Origin: Eubacterium sp. OM08-24
GTDB lineage: Bacteria; Bacillota; Clostridia; Oscillospirales; Acutalibacteraceae
DNA: 64,000 bases
Assembly (NCBI RefSeq): GCF_003438075.1
Contig: NZ_QSTA01000001.1
Span: 806,001 to 870,000 of the forward strand
Direction: 5' to 3'
Shown here: in pieces, positions 27,002 through 37,694 of the stretch
How the letters are laid out: every line of letters starts with the position of its first letter
How positions within the stretch are numbered: the stretch's first letter is position 1
Notes under the pieces: generated by a model
Databases searched by the model: none
What the model was told of the DNA's origin: nothing
Seen by the model: only the letters and a program-made list of their open reading frames with translations
Made by a program: the position numbers and the translations under genes

Positions 27002-27784
27002 CTATCCCAAACTGACATCTAAAATCATCATAATTACAAACCCAACGGCAACACCTATTGTGCCGACATTTGAGTGGTTTCCGCTTTGCGATTCGGGAAT
27101 AAGCTCCTCTGTAACAACATAAATCATTGCTCCTGCCGCAAATGACAAAAGATACGGCAATATTTGCGTTACAATTCCTGCAAAAATCAGTGTAATTATC
27201 GCACCTATCGGTTCAACAACACCCGAAATCACACCGTAATAAAACGATTTTATTTTGGAACAGCCGCCGTCCTTGAGCGGCAAAGATATTATTGCGCCCT
27301 CAGGGAAATTTTGAATTGCAATTCCTATGGCAAGCGAGATTGCGCCCGCAACGGATATGCCTGTATTCTCGGTAAGTGCTCCTGCAAGCGTTACGCCCAC
27401 CGCCATACCCTCCGGAATGTTGTGCAGGGTAACCGCAAGCACAAGCATGGTGTTTTTGGAAAGCCTTGTTTTTACGCCCTCGGGTTTGTCGCTGTTTAAA
27501 TGCAAATGCGGAATTACGCTGTCGAGCAAAAGCAGGAAAACTATGCCGAGCAAAAAGCCGATTGCAGACGGCAGCCACGCAACTGTATTTTGCTTTTCCG
27601 CCATTTCTATTGACGGAATTATCAGCGACCATACAGACGCCGCTATCATAACGCCTGAGGCAAATCCGAGCAAGAATTTTTGGAATTTCTCGTTGATTTT
27701 ATTTTTGGTAAAGAAAACCATTGCAGAACCCAAGGAAGTGCCCAAAAACGGAATTAAGAGTATTGCTGTTTCTTGTAAAAGCAT
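27002..27784 (-). CDS. ZIP-family divalent metal transporter
   Basis: A 260-residue membrane protein with about eight helices, of the ZupT-like ZIP branch. The binuclear metal-site motifs HNIPEGMAVGV and QNFPEGAIIS lie on consecutive helices, with EPIGA and TEELIPES further on. ZIP proteins import Zn, Mn or Fe into the cytoplasm. SD GAAAGGCGG precedes the ATG. It is upstream of the CtpC-like exporter on the same strand, so import and export of the same metal may be encoded side by side. Confidence 0.9.
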   Translation of the reverse strand: MLLQETAILLIPFLGTSLGSAMVFFTKNKINEKFQKFLLGFASGVMIAASVWSLIIPSIEMAEKQNTVAWLPSAIGFLLGIVFLLLLDSVIPHLHLNSDKPEGVKTRLSKNTMLVLAVTLHNIPEGMAVGVTLAGALTENTGISVAGAISLAIGIAIQNFPEGAIISLPLKDGGCSKIKSFYYGVISGVVEPIGAIITLIFAGIVTQILPYLLSFAAGAMIYVVTEELIPESQSGNHSNVGTIGVAVGFVIMMILDVSLG

Positions 27785-27840
27785 TTTTCACCGCCTTTCA
27801 CCTAATTTTATGCTAAAAGATAAGCGAATATCTTTTATTG

Positions 27841-28372
27841 CTAAATTTTCCGGCCTGCCGCCTGCTGACGGGCATTAACAAAGCTCCTGTAAATGCCGCC
27901 CTCCTGCATAAGCTGAGTGTGTGTGCCGAGCTGAGCAATTTTGCCGTTTTCCACAACTGCGATTTGGTCTGCGTTGCGAACGGTTTTTAGCCTATGCGCA
28001 ATCATAATGATTGTTTAGGGCTTTGGTTTTTTCGACCGCATTTTTAAAGTTTTCTTCATAGCCGATAAACATTCCAAGGGTTGAGCAAAAGCCGAGCACG
28101 CTGAAAGTAGCCTTGTGCGAAAATGCCGTTGAAACTGAATGAAAAATCTCAGCTATAACAAACGAGCCTGCAATCATTGCAATTTCAATAAGATAGGTTT
28201 TTAGGTCTTTTTCACCGTTTATCAGCCTGTTGATAACATCGCCGATGATAAAAAACGGTATCAGCTTGAACAGTACATTAAAAACCGCAAGCACAATGCT
28301 GAGCGCATAGAGAATTTTTTGCTTGCCTGCCCACTGCATAATCCAAGCTGCCGGGGATTTTTCTTTTTCCAT
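27841..28372 (-). pseudogene. Internally deleted ABC exporter gene
   Basis: The first 90 codons encode an ABC exporter N-terminus (MEKEKSPAAWIMQWAGKQKI, then FKLIPFFIIGDVINRLINGE). A short later membrane-domain piece (FIGYEENFKNAVEKTKAL) follows. In another frame the last 54 codons encode the ATPase C-terminus, beginning MIAHRLKTVRNADQIAVV and ending AAGRKI. About 1.3 kb, including Walker A and the signature motif, is missing. It sits directly downstream of the TetR regulator and retains an AAGGAGAG site and an upstream dyad. It was presumably one half of a TetR-controlled heterodimeric exporter. Confidence 0.85.
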
Positions 28373-28393
28373 TATTTCACTCTCCTTTAAATT

Positions 28394-28413
28394 CAGTTAG
28401 TTTGAGCTAACTT
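28394..28413 (-). promoter_or_regulatory. GTTAG-N6-CTAAC dyad, site 1
   Basis: GTTAG-TTTGAG-CTAAC (28396-28411), flanked by A and T on the minus strand (AAGTTAG...CTAACTG), lies about 24 bp upstream of the ABC exporter remnant. The same dyad occurs upstream of two other minus-strand units in this window. Confidence 0.55.
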
Positions 28414-28420
28414 TTTGTTT

Positions 28421-28451
28421 AAAAAAATTCGTATCAGTAAGTAGATACGAA
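28421..28451 (-). terminator. Terminator of the tetR gene
   Basis: TTCGTATC / GATACGAA stem (28428-28451) with a run of T on the minus strand and also T-rich on the plus strand. Confidence 0.65.
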
Positions 28452-28464
28452 ATTTTTTATTGAT

Positions 28465-29085
28465 TTAAAACGAAATTCCAAAAAGTTTTTCCCAACCGCC
28501 GGTATAAAACTTTTTCAGCATTTTTACACGCTCAACAGCCTTGCTTTTTTCCATATCGTGAGCCACAATCTCAAACATTGCCGAAAACATTCCGCTTGAC
28601 ACCATATGGACAAAGTCTTTGTCAAGCCTCGGAATATTTGTACCGCTGTTTCTCATATCCTCAATAAACCTAAGTGTTGAGTCGGTTTCCTTTTCAACAA
28701 GATTATGAATAAACGAAGTAAAAGGTGTGCCGTCTGCCTTGCACAGCAGCAGCTTAAAATTATCATAATGCTCGTAAATGTAATCAAGCATTTCGGAAAT
28801 AGAATCGGTAGAAACCCTTATCATTGCTTTTTGCTGTTCTTCGCTCGTTAAGGTTTGGAAATTCTGCAATGTAACATCGTAAATTGAATATATTTTGTTT
28901 GCATACGGTTCAACAAGGGCGGCAAAAAGCGATTCTTTAGTAGAATAATACTTGTAAAAAGCACCCGTAGTCAGTCCTGCATTTTTAACTATCTGCCTTA
29001 ATGAGGCATTGGCAAAGCCTTTGTCCATAAACTCAGCAAGCGCCGCCTTTTCAATTTTTATCTTTGTGTCTTCATTGCCTGTCAT
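28465..29085 (-). CDS. TetR/AcrR-family repressor
   Basis: A 206-residue regulator. The HTH (about 12-55) contains AALAEFMDKGFANASLRQIV and AGLTTGAFYKYYSTKESLFA, typical of TetR/AcrR. The C-terminal half is helical and would bind an unidentified ligand. GAGGT precedes the ATG. A near-perfect 32-bp dyad overlaps its promoter, indicating autorepression. The next gene on the strand is the deleted exporter, its probable former target. Confidence 0.9.
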   Translation of the reverse strand: MTGNEDTKIKIEKAALAEFMDKGFANASLRQIVKNAGLTTGAFYKYYSTKESLFAALVEPYANKIYSIYDVTLQNFQTLTSEEQQKAMIRVSTDSISEMLDYIYEHYDNFKLLLCKADGTPFTSFIHNLVEKETDSTLRFIEDMRNSGTNIPRLDKDFVHMVSSGMFSAMFEIVAHDMEKSKAVERVKMLKKFYTGGWEKLFGISF

Positions 29086-29105
29086 TTACTTTACCTCACA
29101 ACAAA

Positions 29106-29137
29106 AAGATAACAGCGTTATATAACACTGTTATCTT
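29106..29137. promoter_or_regulatory. Candidate TetR operator
   Basis: A 32-bp dyad: AAGATAACAG and CTGTTATCTT flank the self-complementary core GTTATATAAC. Only one base pair of the whole is mismatched. It overlaps the -10 box of the tetR promoter, so binding would block transcription. Confidence 0.75.
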
Positions 29138-29161
29138 AACATCAATTTATTGATTTGTCAA
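29133..29161 (-). promoter_or_regulatory. Promoter of tetR
   Basis: TTGACA (29161-29156) and TAAGAT (29138-29133) on the minus strand, spaced 17 bp and overlapping the operator. Confidence 0.6.
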
Positions 29162-29186
29162 TATGCAGTCTAAAAAATATTGTTGT

Positions 29187-29220
29187 AAAAAACAAGCGAT
29201 AGCTGAAAACTACCGCTTGT
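29187..29220 (-). terminator. Terminator of the LRR-dockerin operon
   Basis: ACAAGCG.TAG / CTA.CGCTTGT stem (29192-29220) followed on the minus strand by TTTTTT. Confidence 0.75.
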
Positions 29221-29285
29221 AAAAATATGCTGTTAATTATTTATAATAACAGTTATGTATAATAGGATATATATTGCAGTCTGTA

Positions 29286-32200
29286 TTAAATATCCATTGC
29301 AATGTATAATTGAATCTCGGTTGCATCAAAAATTGTGAGCTTACCGTCGCTGTTCATATCAACACAATTAAAGAGTTCTCTGTTTGTTTCATCTATATAG
29401 GCCGAGCCGTCATTATTTAGCTGATCAACCAAGTGTCTTTGCAAATATGTAACATCGTTTACATTTACAATGCCGTCTTGGTTTGCGTCGCCTTTTAAAT
29501 ATTGCTTATTCTGAACAAGAGCATATACACTCAAATGGTTGGTGGTAAATACATAACATCCGTCTATATATTCTGCGTTCATATCTTCGGCTGTGCCGTC
29601 ATCCTTTAGCCACATTACCTTGCAATCTTTTACATCACTTGGAATTTTTATTGTTATTGCTCCGTCAGGCTGTATAGCTATGCCGTCCTTTTGCAAAGTA
29701 ATGTCATATGTAGCAACTGATTTTTCATAGGTATTTTCCAGCTTACTTACATTTAAATCGGCATTACTATTTACCACACCACTGACTGATATGCTTGTAG
29801 CTTTGTCGGTTAATGTTCTTTCCTCAGCAAGATTTATAAATTCAAATCCATTATTAAGAGCATATTCTTCTGCAGCTGTATTTTTGTAACCGTAAATTGT
29901 TAAATTGTCGCAATACATAAACGCACATTCCCCAATGCTTGTAACACTATCAGGGATTGTTATGCTTGTCAGACTTTTGCAATTTCTAAATGCTCCTTCT
30001 CCTATGCTTGTAACACTGTCCGGAATTGTTATGCTTGTCAGACTTTTACAACCGTAAAATGCTCCGTTACCTATGCTTGTAACACAATCAGGGATTGTTA
30101 TGCTTGTCAGACTTTTACAACCATAAAATGCCTTCTTCTCTATGCTTGTAACGCTATTTGGAATGGTTATATTTTCTAGACTTGTGCAATTTTCAAATGC
30201 ACTCCCACCTATGTTTGTAACACTGTCCGGTATTGTTATGCTTGTCAAACTTGTGCAATTTTCAAATGCACTCCAACCTATGCTTATAACACTGTTTGGA
30301 ATGGTTATGCTTGTCAGACTTTCGCAATATTCAAATGCACTCTGGCCTACGCTTTTAACACTATCCGGAATTGTTACGCTTGTCAGACCTTTGCAACATT
30401 GAAATGCACTTTCTTCTATGCTTGTAACACTGTTTGGAATTGTTATACTTGTCAGACCTTCGCACCATTCAAATGCACTTTCTTCTATGCTTGTAACACT
30501 GTTTGGAATTGTTATACTTGTCAGACCTTCGCACCATCCAAATGCACTTTCTTCTATGCTTGTAACGCTGTTTGGAATTGTTATACTTGTCAGATTTGTG
30601 CAATCATAAAATGCTCTGTAGCCTATGCTTGCAACACTATCAGGAATGACTATATTAGTATTAGCAGGCATATCGCCTTTATATCTATATAATATTTTTC
30701 CAATATATACTATACCATCCGGCTTAGAATCATACCAAGGTGTATTATCGAAAGCCTCTAATCCAATACTTGTAATACTATTTGGTATTGTTATACTAGT
30801 CAGACTTGCGCAATCATAAAATGCACACCAGCCTATGCTTATAACGCTGTCTGGAATGGTTATGCTTGTAAGACTTGTGCAACCGTAAAACGTATAATTT
30901 CCTATGCTTGTAACGCTGTTTGGAATGGTTATGCTTGTAAGACTTGTGCAACCGTAAAACGTAAAATTTTCTATGCTTGTAACGCTGTTTGGAATGGTTA
31001 TGCTTGTAAGACTTGTGCAACCGTAAAACGTATAATCGCCTATGCTTGTAACACCATTAGGGATTGTTATGCTTGTCAGACTTGCACAATAATAAAATGC
31101 ATCATCGCCTATGCTTGTAACGCTATCAGGAATTGTAATATTGGTCAAATTTTCACAGAAGCAAAAAGCTTTGTAGCCTATGCTCGTAACGCTGCACGGA
31201 ATGGTTATGCTTGTCAGACTTTTACAACCGTAAAACGTATAATCTCCTATGCTTGTAACGCTGCACGGAATGGTTATGCTTGTCAGACTTTTGCAATTTC
31301 TAAATGCTCCTTCTCCTATGCTTGTAACGCTATCAGGAATTGTAATATCGGTCAAATTTTCACAATCACCAAAAGCATCGTTGCCTATGCTCGTAACACT
31401 ATCAGGTATTGTTATACTTGTTATACCTAAACCATCAAATGCGCAGTCACCAATTCTCGTAATACCGTTGGAGATATTTACAGTATTTATATTTAATTTT
31501 AAATACCAAGGACTATTATAGTTGTATGCAACATTATAATCTTCAATATCGCCCTCACCAGAGATATATAATTTTCCGTCGCTATAAAGAGTCCAATAAA
31601 CTTTATCTCCACATTCTCCTTTATCTATTACAGTAGACGGTAAGTTATATCCAACATTTACCGTCTGCGTTGCGGTAAAGCCGCCGTCTTCTGTTGTTGC
31701 GGTTACAATAACCGTACCTTTGCCCTTTTGTGAGGCAAAGCCTCCGTCGGACGGAACACTGAGTATAGACGGGTCAGAGCTTGTGTACACTACTTTTTTA
31801 TTGGTAGCATTTTGAGGATAAACATCAGCGTTAATTAAACAGATATCCTCTGTACTGTTTAAAGTAATTTCAGCATTTTTAAAGGAAATACCCGTAACAG
31901 GGATATTTACTTCCGAGTCACCTGATTGAATAGCATCAACAAGCTCGTCAAGTCCGGTAGATTTATAATAATTATCGGCTGATTTTTCTAACAATTCAAG
32001 AAGTTTTTTTCTGTTATTTATCTGAGTGTCGCAAAAATTATTAAGCTCGGCGGCATTTTCTATGTTTTCCTTGAAAAATATCTGCTCAACTATGCTATGA
32101 ATCGGTCCGCCGTCAACAATACCGTCAATAAAGGTTTTTGTATAATCCAATCCATACACCTGATACTCTATGTATGCTTTGTAACACTGAATAAGAATTT

Positions 32201-33233
32201 CTGCATTTTCAACGGTTCCGTTGCTTTTATAATCGTTATACGATTTATCTAATGCACTTCTGAAATATGTATCAACTATATACAATACAAGTAATTTGAA
32301 ATTATTTGAGGCAGTTTCGCTGGAGTTAAACAATACATCCAATGTCATTTTTTCAATATCTATCGCAGCTAATATCGGAGCAATCGGACTGTCTTTTACA
32401 ATTAAGTCCCAGGCTGTATCCAAAAAATTATTCCAGATTTTTTCCATTAATTTACCGCTTACATAATCTATTGATGTTTCTTCCATATGTGCTATTATAT
32501 CATCAACAGCCTTTGTAAAGTATTCATTGTCTGTAACTTTTGATTTCGCCAATTTTAACATCTCAATGCGCTCAGATTTTGCATTAAGCAAAACTTGATA
32601 TTCAGAAACTGCTTCAACTAACTCAACAGCATTTGAGCAGCCTGATGACAATGTACCCAATAGCTCTTTACTTATTTTTATGTCATCAATATTTGAAATA
32701 ATGTTTTCATACTCATCTTTTGGTATTTCTTTTAGCTGTTTTAAAAAATCCTTATATGACGGATTTTCAAATTTATCAATATATTTATCAGCTAACTTGT
32801 CATATATTGATGTAGCTAAACTCATTTCCTGACTGTTCAAAACTCCGGAAGTATCTAACTGCTTTTGATCATATTTTAAAAAGCCCATAAGCATAACTTC
32901 ATAAAAATATGATGGATTTCTTTGAAAATCAGAATTAAATGCAGCATTCCAAAAGTTTGAAGTCCAACAAAGCACACCATCATCTAACATAAGCTCCGTT
33001 AGAGTGTAGTAAAGCGGATCCTGCATACTTTTTAATAAGTTATAATAACTATCTCCATCATTGTTATAACCGTTTGCTATAATATTTGCCTGAAATAATG
33101 GTACACCGGTTTTTTCAACACCGCTGCTTTGAACATTCGTTGTAGTTTCTGCGGCATTTACTGATGTAGGAATAAGCCACATACTACTGAAAGTAATTAT
33201 TCCGGCAAGTAATATTGATAATATTTTTTTCAA
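29286..33233 (-). CDS. Secreted BspA-type LRR protein with Ig-like domain and dockerin
   Basis: A 1315-residue extracellular protein. The signal peptide is [20 protein letters not shown] and ends near VNAAE. A helical region of unknown function (about 35-445) follows. Next is a Big_2/Ig-like domain ([20 protein letters not shown] to FTATQTVNV). About 22 BspA/LRR_5 repeats of 23 residues follow ([19 protein letters not shown]), broken once by a short [15 protein letters not shown] insert. A beta-rich domain ([16 protein letters not shown]) precedes the C-terminal type I dockerin, whose two calcium loops are [18 protein letters not shown] and [17 protein letters not shown]. Dockerins bind cohesins on scaffoldins or the cell surface, so it is probably part of an extracellular complex. 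Fourth gene of the operon. Confidence 0.9.
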   Translation of the reverse strand: MKKILSILLAGIITFSSMWLIPTSVNAAETTTNVQSSGVEKTGVPLFQANIIANGYNNDGDSYYNLLKSMQDPLYYTLTELMLDDGVLCWTSNFWNAAFNSDFQRNPSYFYEVMLMGFLKYDQKQLDTSGVLNSQEMSLATSIYDKLADKYIDKFENPSYKDFLKQLKEIPKDEYENIISNIDDIKISKELLGTLSSGCSNAVELVEAVSEYQVLLNAKSERIEMLKLAKSKVTDNEYFTKAVDDIIAHMEETSIDYVSGKLMEKIWNNFLDTAWDLIVKDSPIAPILAAIDIEKMTLDVLFNSSETASNNFKLLVLYIVDTYFRSALDKSYNDYKSNGTVENAEILIQCYKAYIEYQVYGLDYTKTFIDGIVDGGPIHSIVEQIFFKENIENAAELNNFCDTQINNRKKLLELLEKSADNYYKSTGLDELVDAIQSGDSEVNIPVTGISFKNAEITLNSTEDICLINADVYPQNATNKKVVYTSSDPSILSVPSDGGFASQKGKGTVIVTATTEDGGFTATQTVNVGYNLPSTVIDKGECGDKVYWTLYSDGKLYISGEGDIEDYNVAYNYNSPWYLKLNINTVNISNGITRIGDCAFDGLGITSITIPDSVTSIGNDAFGDCENLTDITIPDSVTSIGEGAFRNCKSLTSITIPCSVTSIGDYTFYGCKSLTSITIPCSVTSIGYKAFCFCENLTNITIPDSVTSIGDDAFYYCASLTSITIPNGVTSIGDYTFYGCTSLTSITIPNSVTSIENFTFYGCTSLTSITIPNSVTSIGNYTFYGCTSLTSITIPDSVISIGWCAFYDCASLTSITIPNSITSIGLEAFDNTPWYDSKPDGIVYIGKILYRYKGDMPANTNIVIPDSVASIGYRAFYDCTNLTSITIPNSVTSIEESAFGWCEGLTSITIPNSVTSIEESAFEWCEGLTSITIPNSVTSIEESAFQCCKGLTSVTIPDSVKSVGQSAFEYCESLTSITIPNSVISIGWSAFENCTSLTSITIPDSVTNIGGSAFENCTSLENITIPNSVTSIEKKAFYGCKSLTSITIPDCVTSIGNGAFYGCKSLTSITIPDSVTSIGEGAFRNCKSLTSITIPDSVTSIGECAFMYCDNLTIYGYKNTAAEEYALNNGFEFINLAEERTLTDKATSISVSGVVNSNADLNVSKLENTYEKSVATYDITLQKDGIAIQPDGAITIKIPSDVKDCKVMWLKDDGTAEDMNAEYIDGCYVFTTNHLSVYALVQNKQYLKGDANQDGIVNVNDVTYLQRHLVDQLNNDGSAYIDETNRELFNCVDMNSDGKLTIFDATEIQLYIAMDI

Positions 33234-33266
33234 AGTTAATTCCTCCTTAAAATAATATTAAATAAA

Positions 33267-34301
33267 TTAGCCTTTTGTTGAAATATAAATCTGAAGTTCG
33301 GTTACATCTGCAACTGTGAGCTTGCCGTCCTTGTTCATATCAATGCAGTCAAACAACAGCTTGTTTGTTTCGTCAATAAAAGCCGAACCGTCGGTGGTTT
33401 TTTTGCCTGCAATGTGCATTTGCAAGTATGTAACATCATTTACATTCACAATGCCGTCTTGGTTTGAGTCGCCTGTAACGGCTTCATCATCCAATGCAAT
33501 AAATTCAAATCCATTATCCAGAGCATATTTTTCGGCAGCAGTATTATTGTAGCCGTAAATTTTAAAATCATTTACATGTATATTTCCACCCATTCTAAAC
33601 AAGTATCCAAATGCGTCAGAATCGATAGTTGTTAATTCTGTTGGTAAAGTCACCTTTACCAAATTAGGGCAATCCATAAACGCACCGTAGCCCACTGTTG
33701 TTATGTTTTGCGGCAACGATATATACTGTAAATTTGTATCATCTCTGAACGCATATGGCAATATGTCAGTAACGGTATTTGGTATGTCATAAGTACTTTG
33801 CATTTTATTAGGATATTTTACAATTTCTGTTTTATCTTTATTAAGCAAAATTCCATCTACGCTTGAGTAATATTTATTGTTGCTATCAACATTTATACTA
33901 TAAAGCTTAGTATCGAGCAAAAAGCAAAACACACCAATATATGTTACGCTTTCCGGTATTTCTATACTTTCAAGATTACAGCAATCCCAAAACGCATAAT
34001 TTCCAACACCTGTAATACCCTCACCAACTATAACCTTCTTAATTCGATTACGGTCCTCATACCAAGGTATTCCTTCTTCGTCATAACCTGATTCATCTTC
34101 GTTGATAATTCCGCTTCCACTAATGTGAAGTGTTCCGTTTAAATCAATATTCCACTTAATATCGTTTTGACTTTGGAAATCCGCCAAAGCAACAGGTGCA
34201 TTGCTGTCAACAGTAGCCGCACTTACTGATAAAGCCGAAAATGCACTTACGGTCATTAATGCTGATAATATTATTGCTGTTATTCTTTTTGTATTTTTCA
34301 T
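33267..34301 (-). CDS. Secreted LRR protein with C-terminal dockerin (344 aa)
   Basis: The signal peptide (KRITAIILSALMTVSAFSAL, cleaved near SAA) is followed by a short N-terminal domain (DIKWNIDLNGTLHISGSGII). About five divergent BspA-type repeats come next (GVGNYAFWDCCNLESIEIP), then a dockerin with loops [18 protein letters not shown] and DMNKDGKLTVADVTELQ. It is the shortest of the four paralogues. The AGGAGAGATTACA leader is shared with its neighbours, and it lies 14 nt after the preceding gene. Confidence 0.9.
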   Translation of the reverse strand: MKNTKRITAIILSALMTVSAFSALSVSAATVDSNAPVALADFQSQNDIKWNIDLNGTLHISGSGIINEDESGYDEEGIPWYEDRNRIKKVIVGEGITGVGNYAFWDCCNLESIEIPESVTYIGVFCFLLDTKLYSINVDSNNKYYSSVDGILLNKDKTEIVKYPNKMQSTYDIPNTVTDILPYAFRDDTNLQYISLPQNITTVGYGAFMDCPNLVKVTLPTELTTIDSDAFGYLFRMGGNIHVNDFKIYGYNNTAAEKYALDNGFEFIALDDEAVTGDSNQDGIVNVNDVTYLQMHIAGKKTTDGSAFIDETNKLLFDCIDMNKDGKLTVADVTELQIYISTKG

Positions 34302-34315
34302 TGTAATCTCTCCTA

Positions 34316-36298
34316 TCAGTTATTTTTTGAAATATAAATTTGTAAAGCAGTAACATCTGTAACGGTGAGCTTGCCGTCCTTGTTCATATCAATGCAGTCA
34401 AACAACAGCTTGTTTGTTTCGTCAATAAAAGCCGAACCGTCGGTGGTTTTTTTGCCTGCAATGTGCATTTGCAAGTATGTAACATCATTTACATTCACAA
34501 TGCCGTCTTGGTTTGCGTCGCCTGTGAGAATTGTTTTATTAAGTACCAATGCGTAAACGCTTAAGTGGTCTGTGGTAAATACATAACAGCCGTCTGTATA
34601 TTTTGCGTTCATATCTTCGGCTGTACCGTCATCCTTTATCCACATTACTTTGCAATTTTCTGCATTGCTTGGAATTTTGACAGTAATTGTGCCGTCAGGC
34701 TGAATAACAGCACCGTCCTTTTGCAAGGTTATGTCATATGTTGCAACTGAATTTTTAAATGTGTTTTCAAGTTTAGTTACATTTAAAACAGCATCATTTT
34801 GCATAACACCACTGACGGTTATACCTGTAGATTTATCAGAAAATATTATATCATCTGCAAGACTTATAAATTCAAAACCATTTTCTTTTGCATAAGTTTC
34901 AGCATCTGTACCTTTATAACCCTTGATTGTAAAATCATCAATTTTTATATAATTACCTGTTTCAGTATCTTCATAATATCCCATAGCATAGCTAAGAATT
35001 TTTACTACATTTTTAGGAATCATTACACTTTTTAGATTCATACAACCCATAAAAGTATCACTGTTAATATAAAGTACTTTTTTGGGAATGGTAACATTTG
35101 TAAGGGTGCTACAATTTTTAAATGTGCCTGCACCTATAGTTATTATATCATCTGGAATTGTAACACTTTTTAAATTTTTACAATTTGAAAAAACATATTC
35201 TCCAATTTCTTTAACACTATTTGGTATAGTAATATTTGTTAAGTTTGAACAATCAGAAAAAGCATAGGTACCAATTTCTTGAACACCATTTGGTATAACA
35301 ATATTTTTTAAACCTGTGCAACCTGTAAATGCAGCTCTGGAAATAATTGTTACACTGTTTGGAATACTAATACTTAAAAGATTTTTACAGTCATAAAAAG
35401 CACAGATTCCGATATTTGTTGTTCCTTGTTTTAATTCAATTTTTGCATTTTCAGGCATATTCCCTTTATATGTATGTGCCATTTTCCCTATATATATAAC
35501 ACCATTTGGTTGATTATTATACCATTTTGTTTCTTTAAAAGCATCACTTCCAATATATTTAATATTATCAGTATTCAAAAATCTTATATTAGAAAGGTTA
35601 CTACAGTTTTTAAAAGCATTCCAACCAATTAACGCAACATTCTTTGGTATTGTAATATCAGTAAGATTTAAACAATTTTCAAAAGCGCCACTAAATATAT
35701 TAATCACACTATCCGGTATGGATATACTTGCAAGACTTTCGCATTCTGAAAAAGCTCCACTGTCAATTTCAGTAACACCGGCGGGGATTGATATATTTGC
35801 AAGATTTTTACATCTATAAAATGCATTATTTGGAATCCATTCGATACCGTTTGAAATCATTACATTAGTTAAATTTTCACATTGACTAAAAATACTATAT
35901 CCAATTTCAGTAACAGTGTTTGGAATAATTATGCTTTTAAGATTTTCACAATAAGAAAAAGCACCTTCTTTGATAATAATTACACCATTAGAAATGTTTA
36001 CAGTAGTTATTTCTGTACAAGACTCAAAAGCCCATTCACCAATACTCGTAACCTTTTTCCCGTCAATCTCTTCAGGAATAGTTACATCACTATCATTACC
36101 CACATACTTAGATATCTCAACTGTACCATCATCAAGTAATGAGTATTCATAGTCACCGCTTGTTACAAAAGTATCATTTGCCGAAACAGACGAAATATTA
36201 CTTTCACTCACAGCCGCACTTACGGGCAATGCAGAAAAAGCACTTGTCATCATAAGTGCAGACAGTATTACGGCTGTTATTCTTTTTGTATTTTTCAT
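34316..36298 (-). CDS. Secreted LRR protein with C-terminal dockerin (660 aa)
   Basis: The signal peptide MKNTKRITAVILSALMMTSA leads to an N-terminal domain (YEYSLLDDGTVEISKYVGND) and about 15 BspA-type repeats with an internal WYNNQPNGVIYIGKMAHTYK insert. A beta-rich domain ([16 protein letters not shown]) and dockerin ([27 protein letters not shown]) follow. The repeats are more diverged than in the 1315-residue protein, while the dockerin DNA is nearly identical to that of the neighbouring 344-residue gene, suggesting gene conversion or recent duplication. Confidence 0.9.
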   Translation of the reverse strand: MKNTKRITAVILSALMMTSAFSALPVSAAVSESNISSVSANDTFVTSGDYEYSLLDDGTVEISKYVGNDSDVTIPEEIDGKKVTSIGEWAFESCTEITTVNISNGVIIIKEGAFSYCENLKSIIIPNTVTEIGYSIFSQCENLTNVMISNGIEWIPNNAFYRCKNLANISIPAGVTEIDSGAFSECESLASISIPDSVINIFSGAFENCLNLTDITIPKNVALIGWNAFKNCSNLSNIRFLNTDNIKYIGSDAFKETKWYNNQPNGVIYIGKMAHTYKGNMPENAKIELKQGTTNIGICAFYDCKNLLSISIPNSVTIISRAAFTGCTGLKNIVIPNGVQEIGTYAFSDCSNLTNITIPNSVKEIGEYVFSNCKNLKSVTIPDDIITIGAGTFKNCSTLTNVTIPKKVLYINSDTFMGCMNLKSVMIPKNVVKILSYAMGYYEDTETGNYIKIDDFTIKGYKGTDAETYAKENGFEFISLADDIIFSDKSTGITVSGVMQNDAVLNVTKLENTFKNSVATYDITLQKDGAVIQPDGTITVKIPSNAENCKVMWIKDDGTAEDMNAKYTDGCYVFTTDHLSVYALVLNKTILTGDANQDGIVNVNDVTYLQMHIAGKKTTDGSAFIDETNKLLFDCIDMNKDGKLTVTDVTALQIYISKNN

Positions 36299-36312
36299 TG
36301 TAATCTCTCCTA

Positions 36313-37623
36313 TCAGTTATTTTCTGAAATATAAATTTGTAAAGCAGTAACATCTGCAACGGTGAGCTTGCCGTCCTTATTCAAATCCAAGCAGTCAAAT
36401 AATGCTTTGCTTGTTTCGTCAATAAGAGCCGAACCGTCTGTATTTAAGCTGCCGGCAAGATGTCTTTGCAAATATGTAACATCGTTTACATTTACTATAC
36501 CGTCTTGGTTTGAGTCTCCTGTAACGACTTCATCATCCAATGCAATAAATTCAAATTCATTATCTTGTGCATATTTTTCTGCAGCTGTATTTTTGTAGCC
36601 GTAAATTTTAAAATCAGCAATTTTAGATGCCTCAAAGTACATACTATTAGGATATAAGTCATTATAGCCCAATGCGTATTCATTAATTTCAGTTACGCTT
36701 TTTGGCAAAGTAATTTGTGTTAAACTACAATCGCAAAAAGACATTGCGCCTACAATTTCTAAATTATCCGGAATATTAATATTTGTAAGACTTGTGCATC
36801 CGTTAAATGCATATATTCCAATCTCTTTAAGTGATGACGGAAGATTTACTTTACTTAATTTTTCACAGTCCTGAAATGCCTGTGTATCAATCTTAGTTAC
36901 CGTATTCGGAATATTTACATTTTCTAATTCGTAACACTGAGAGAACAAGTTATCGGGAATTACATTAAGTGATTTTGGAAGTTTAGCTGTTTTTAACTTT
37001 TCACATCCCGAAAAAGCTCCCCCACCTAAGTTGCTTACACTATCAGGTACTACAATGCTTGTAATGCCTGTATTGCAAAATGCCCTAACTCCAATGTAGG
37101 TTACACTGTTTGGAATTGTAATATCGGTCAAATTTTCACAGAAGCAAAAAGCATCGTCACCAATATTTGTAACGCTGTCCGGAATGGTTATGCTTGTCAG
37201 ACTTTTACAACCGTAAAATGCTCTCGAACCTATGCTCGTAACGCTGTCTGGGATTGTAATATCGGTCAAATTTTCACAGTTGCTAAAAGCATCATCGCTT
37301 ATGCTTGTAACGCTGTCCGGAATGGTTATGCTTGTCAGACTTGTGCAATCATAAAATGTCCAACTACCTATGCTTGATACTACTTTTCCGTCAATTTTTT
37401 CAGGTATGGAAACATCTGTATCACTACCCAAATACTTAGCAATTTCAACTGTACCGTCATCAAGAACAGAGTATTTAAAATCTCCACTTACTAAATTATC
37501 ATCTGCCGAAACAACAGGTGCATTGCTGTCAACAGTAGCCGCACTTACAGATAAAGCCGAAAATGCACTTACGGTCATTAATGCTGATAATATTATTGCT
37601 GTTATTCTTTTTGTTTTTTTCAT
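36313..37623 (-). CDS. Secreted LRR protein with C-terminal dockerin (436 aa)
   Basis: First gene of the operon. The signal peptide MKKTKRITAIILSALMTVSA is nearly identical to that of the 344-residue paralogue through TVDSNAPV. An N-terminal domain (FKYSVLDDGTVEIAKYLGSD), about 11 LRR_5 repeats ([19 protein letters not shown]) and a dockerin ([35 protein letters not shown]) follow. BspA-like repeats mediate protein or host binding in other bacteria. The target here is unknown. Confidence 0.9.
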   Translation of the reverse strand: MKKTKRITAIILSALMTVSAFSALSVSAATVDSNAPVVSADDNLVSGDFKYSVLDDGTVEIAKYLGSDTDVSIPEKIDGKVVSSIGSWTFYDCTSLTSITIPDSVTSISDDAFSNCENLTDITIPDSVTSIGSRAFYGCKSLTSITIPDSVTNIGDDAFCFCENLTDITIPNSVTYIGVRAFCNTGITSIVVPDSVSNLGGGAFSGCEKLKTAKLPKSLNVIPDNLFSQCYELENVNIPNTVTKIDTQAFQDCEKLSKVNLPSSLKEIGIYAFNGCTSLTNINIPDNLEIVGAMSFCDCSLTQITLPKSVTEINEYALGYNDLYPNSMYFEASKIADFKIYGYKNTAAEKYAQDNEFEFIALDDEVVTGDSNQDGIVNVNDVTYLQRHLAGSLNTDGSALIDETSKALFDCLDLNKDGKLTVADVTALQIYISENN

Positions 37624-37694
37624 TACAATCTCTCCTTAGAAAAATAATAAAATATTAATTTTATTTACACAAATATTAAATCTGCTCATTAATA

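Noticed and set aside
29990..31450. 69-bp periodic repeats resembling a repeat array or CRISPR
   Set aside because: The period equals the 23-residue LRR_5 unit and the repeats are continuous coding sequence without distinct spacers.
30142..31521. Several plus-strand open frames rich in [16 protein letters not shown] segments
   Set aside because: They are antisense to the LRR repeats and appear only because the repeats lack stops in that frame.
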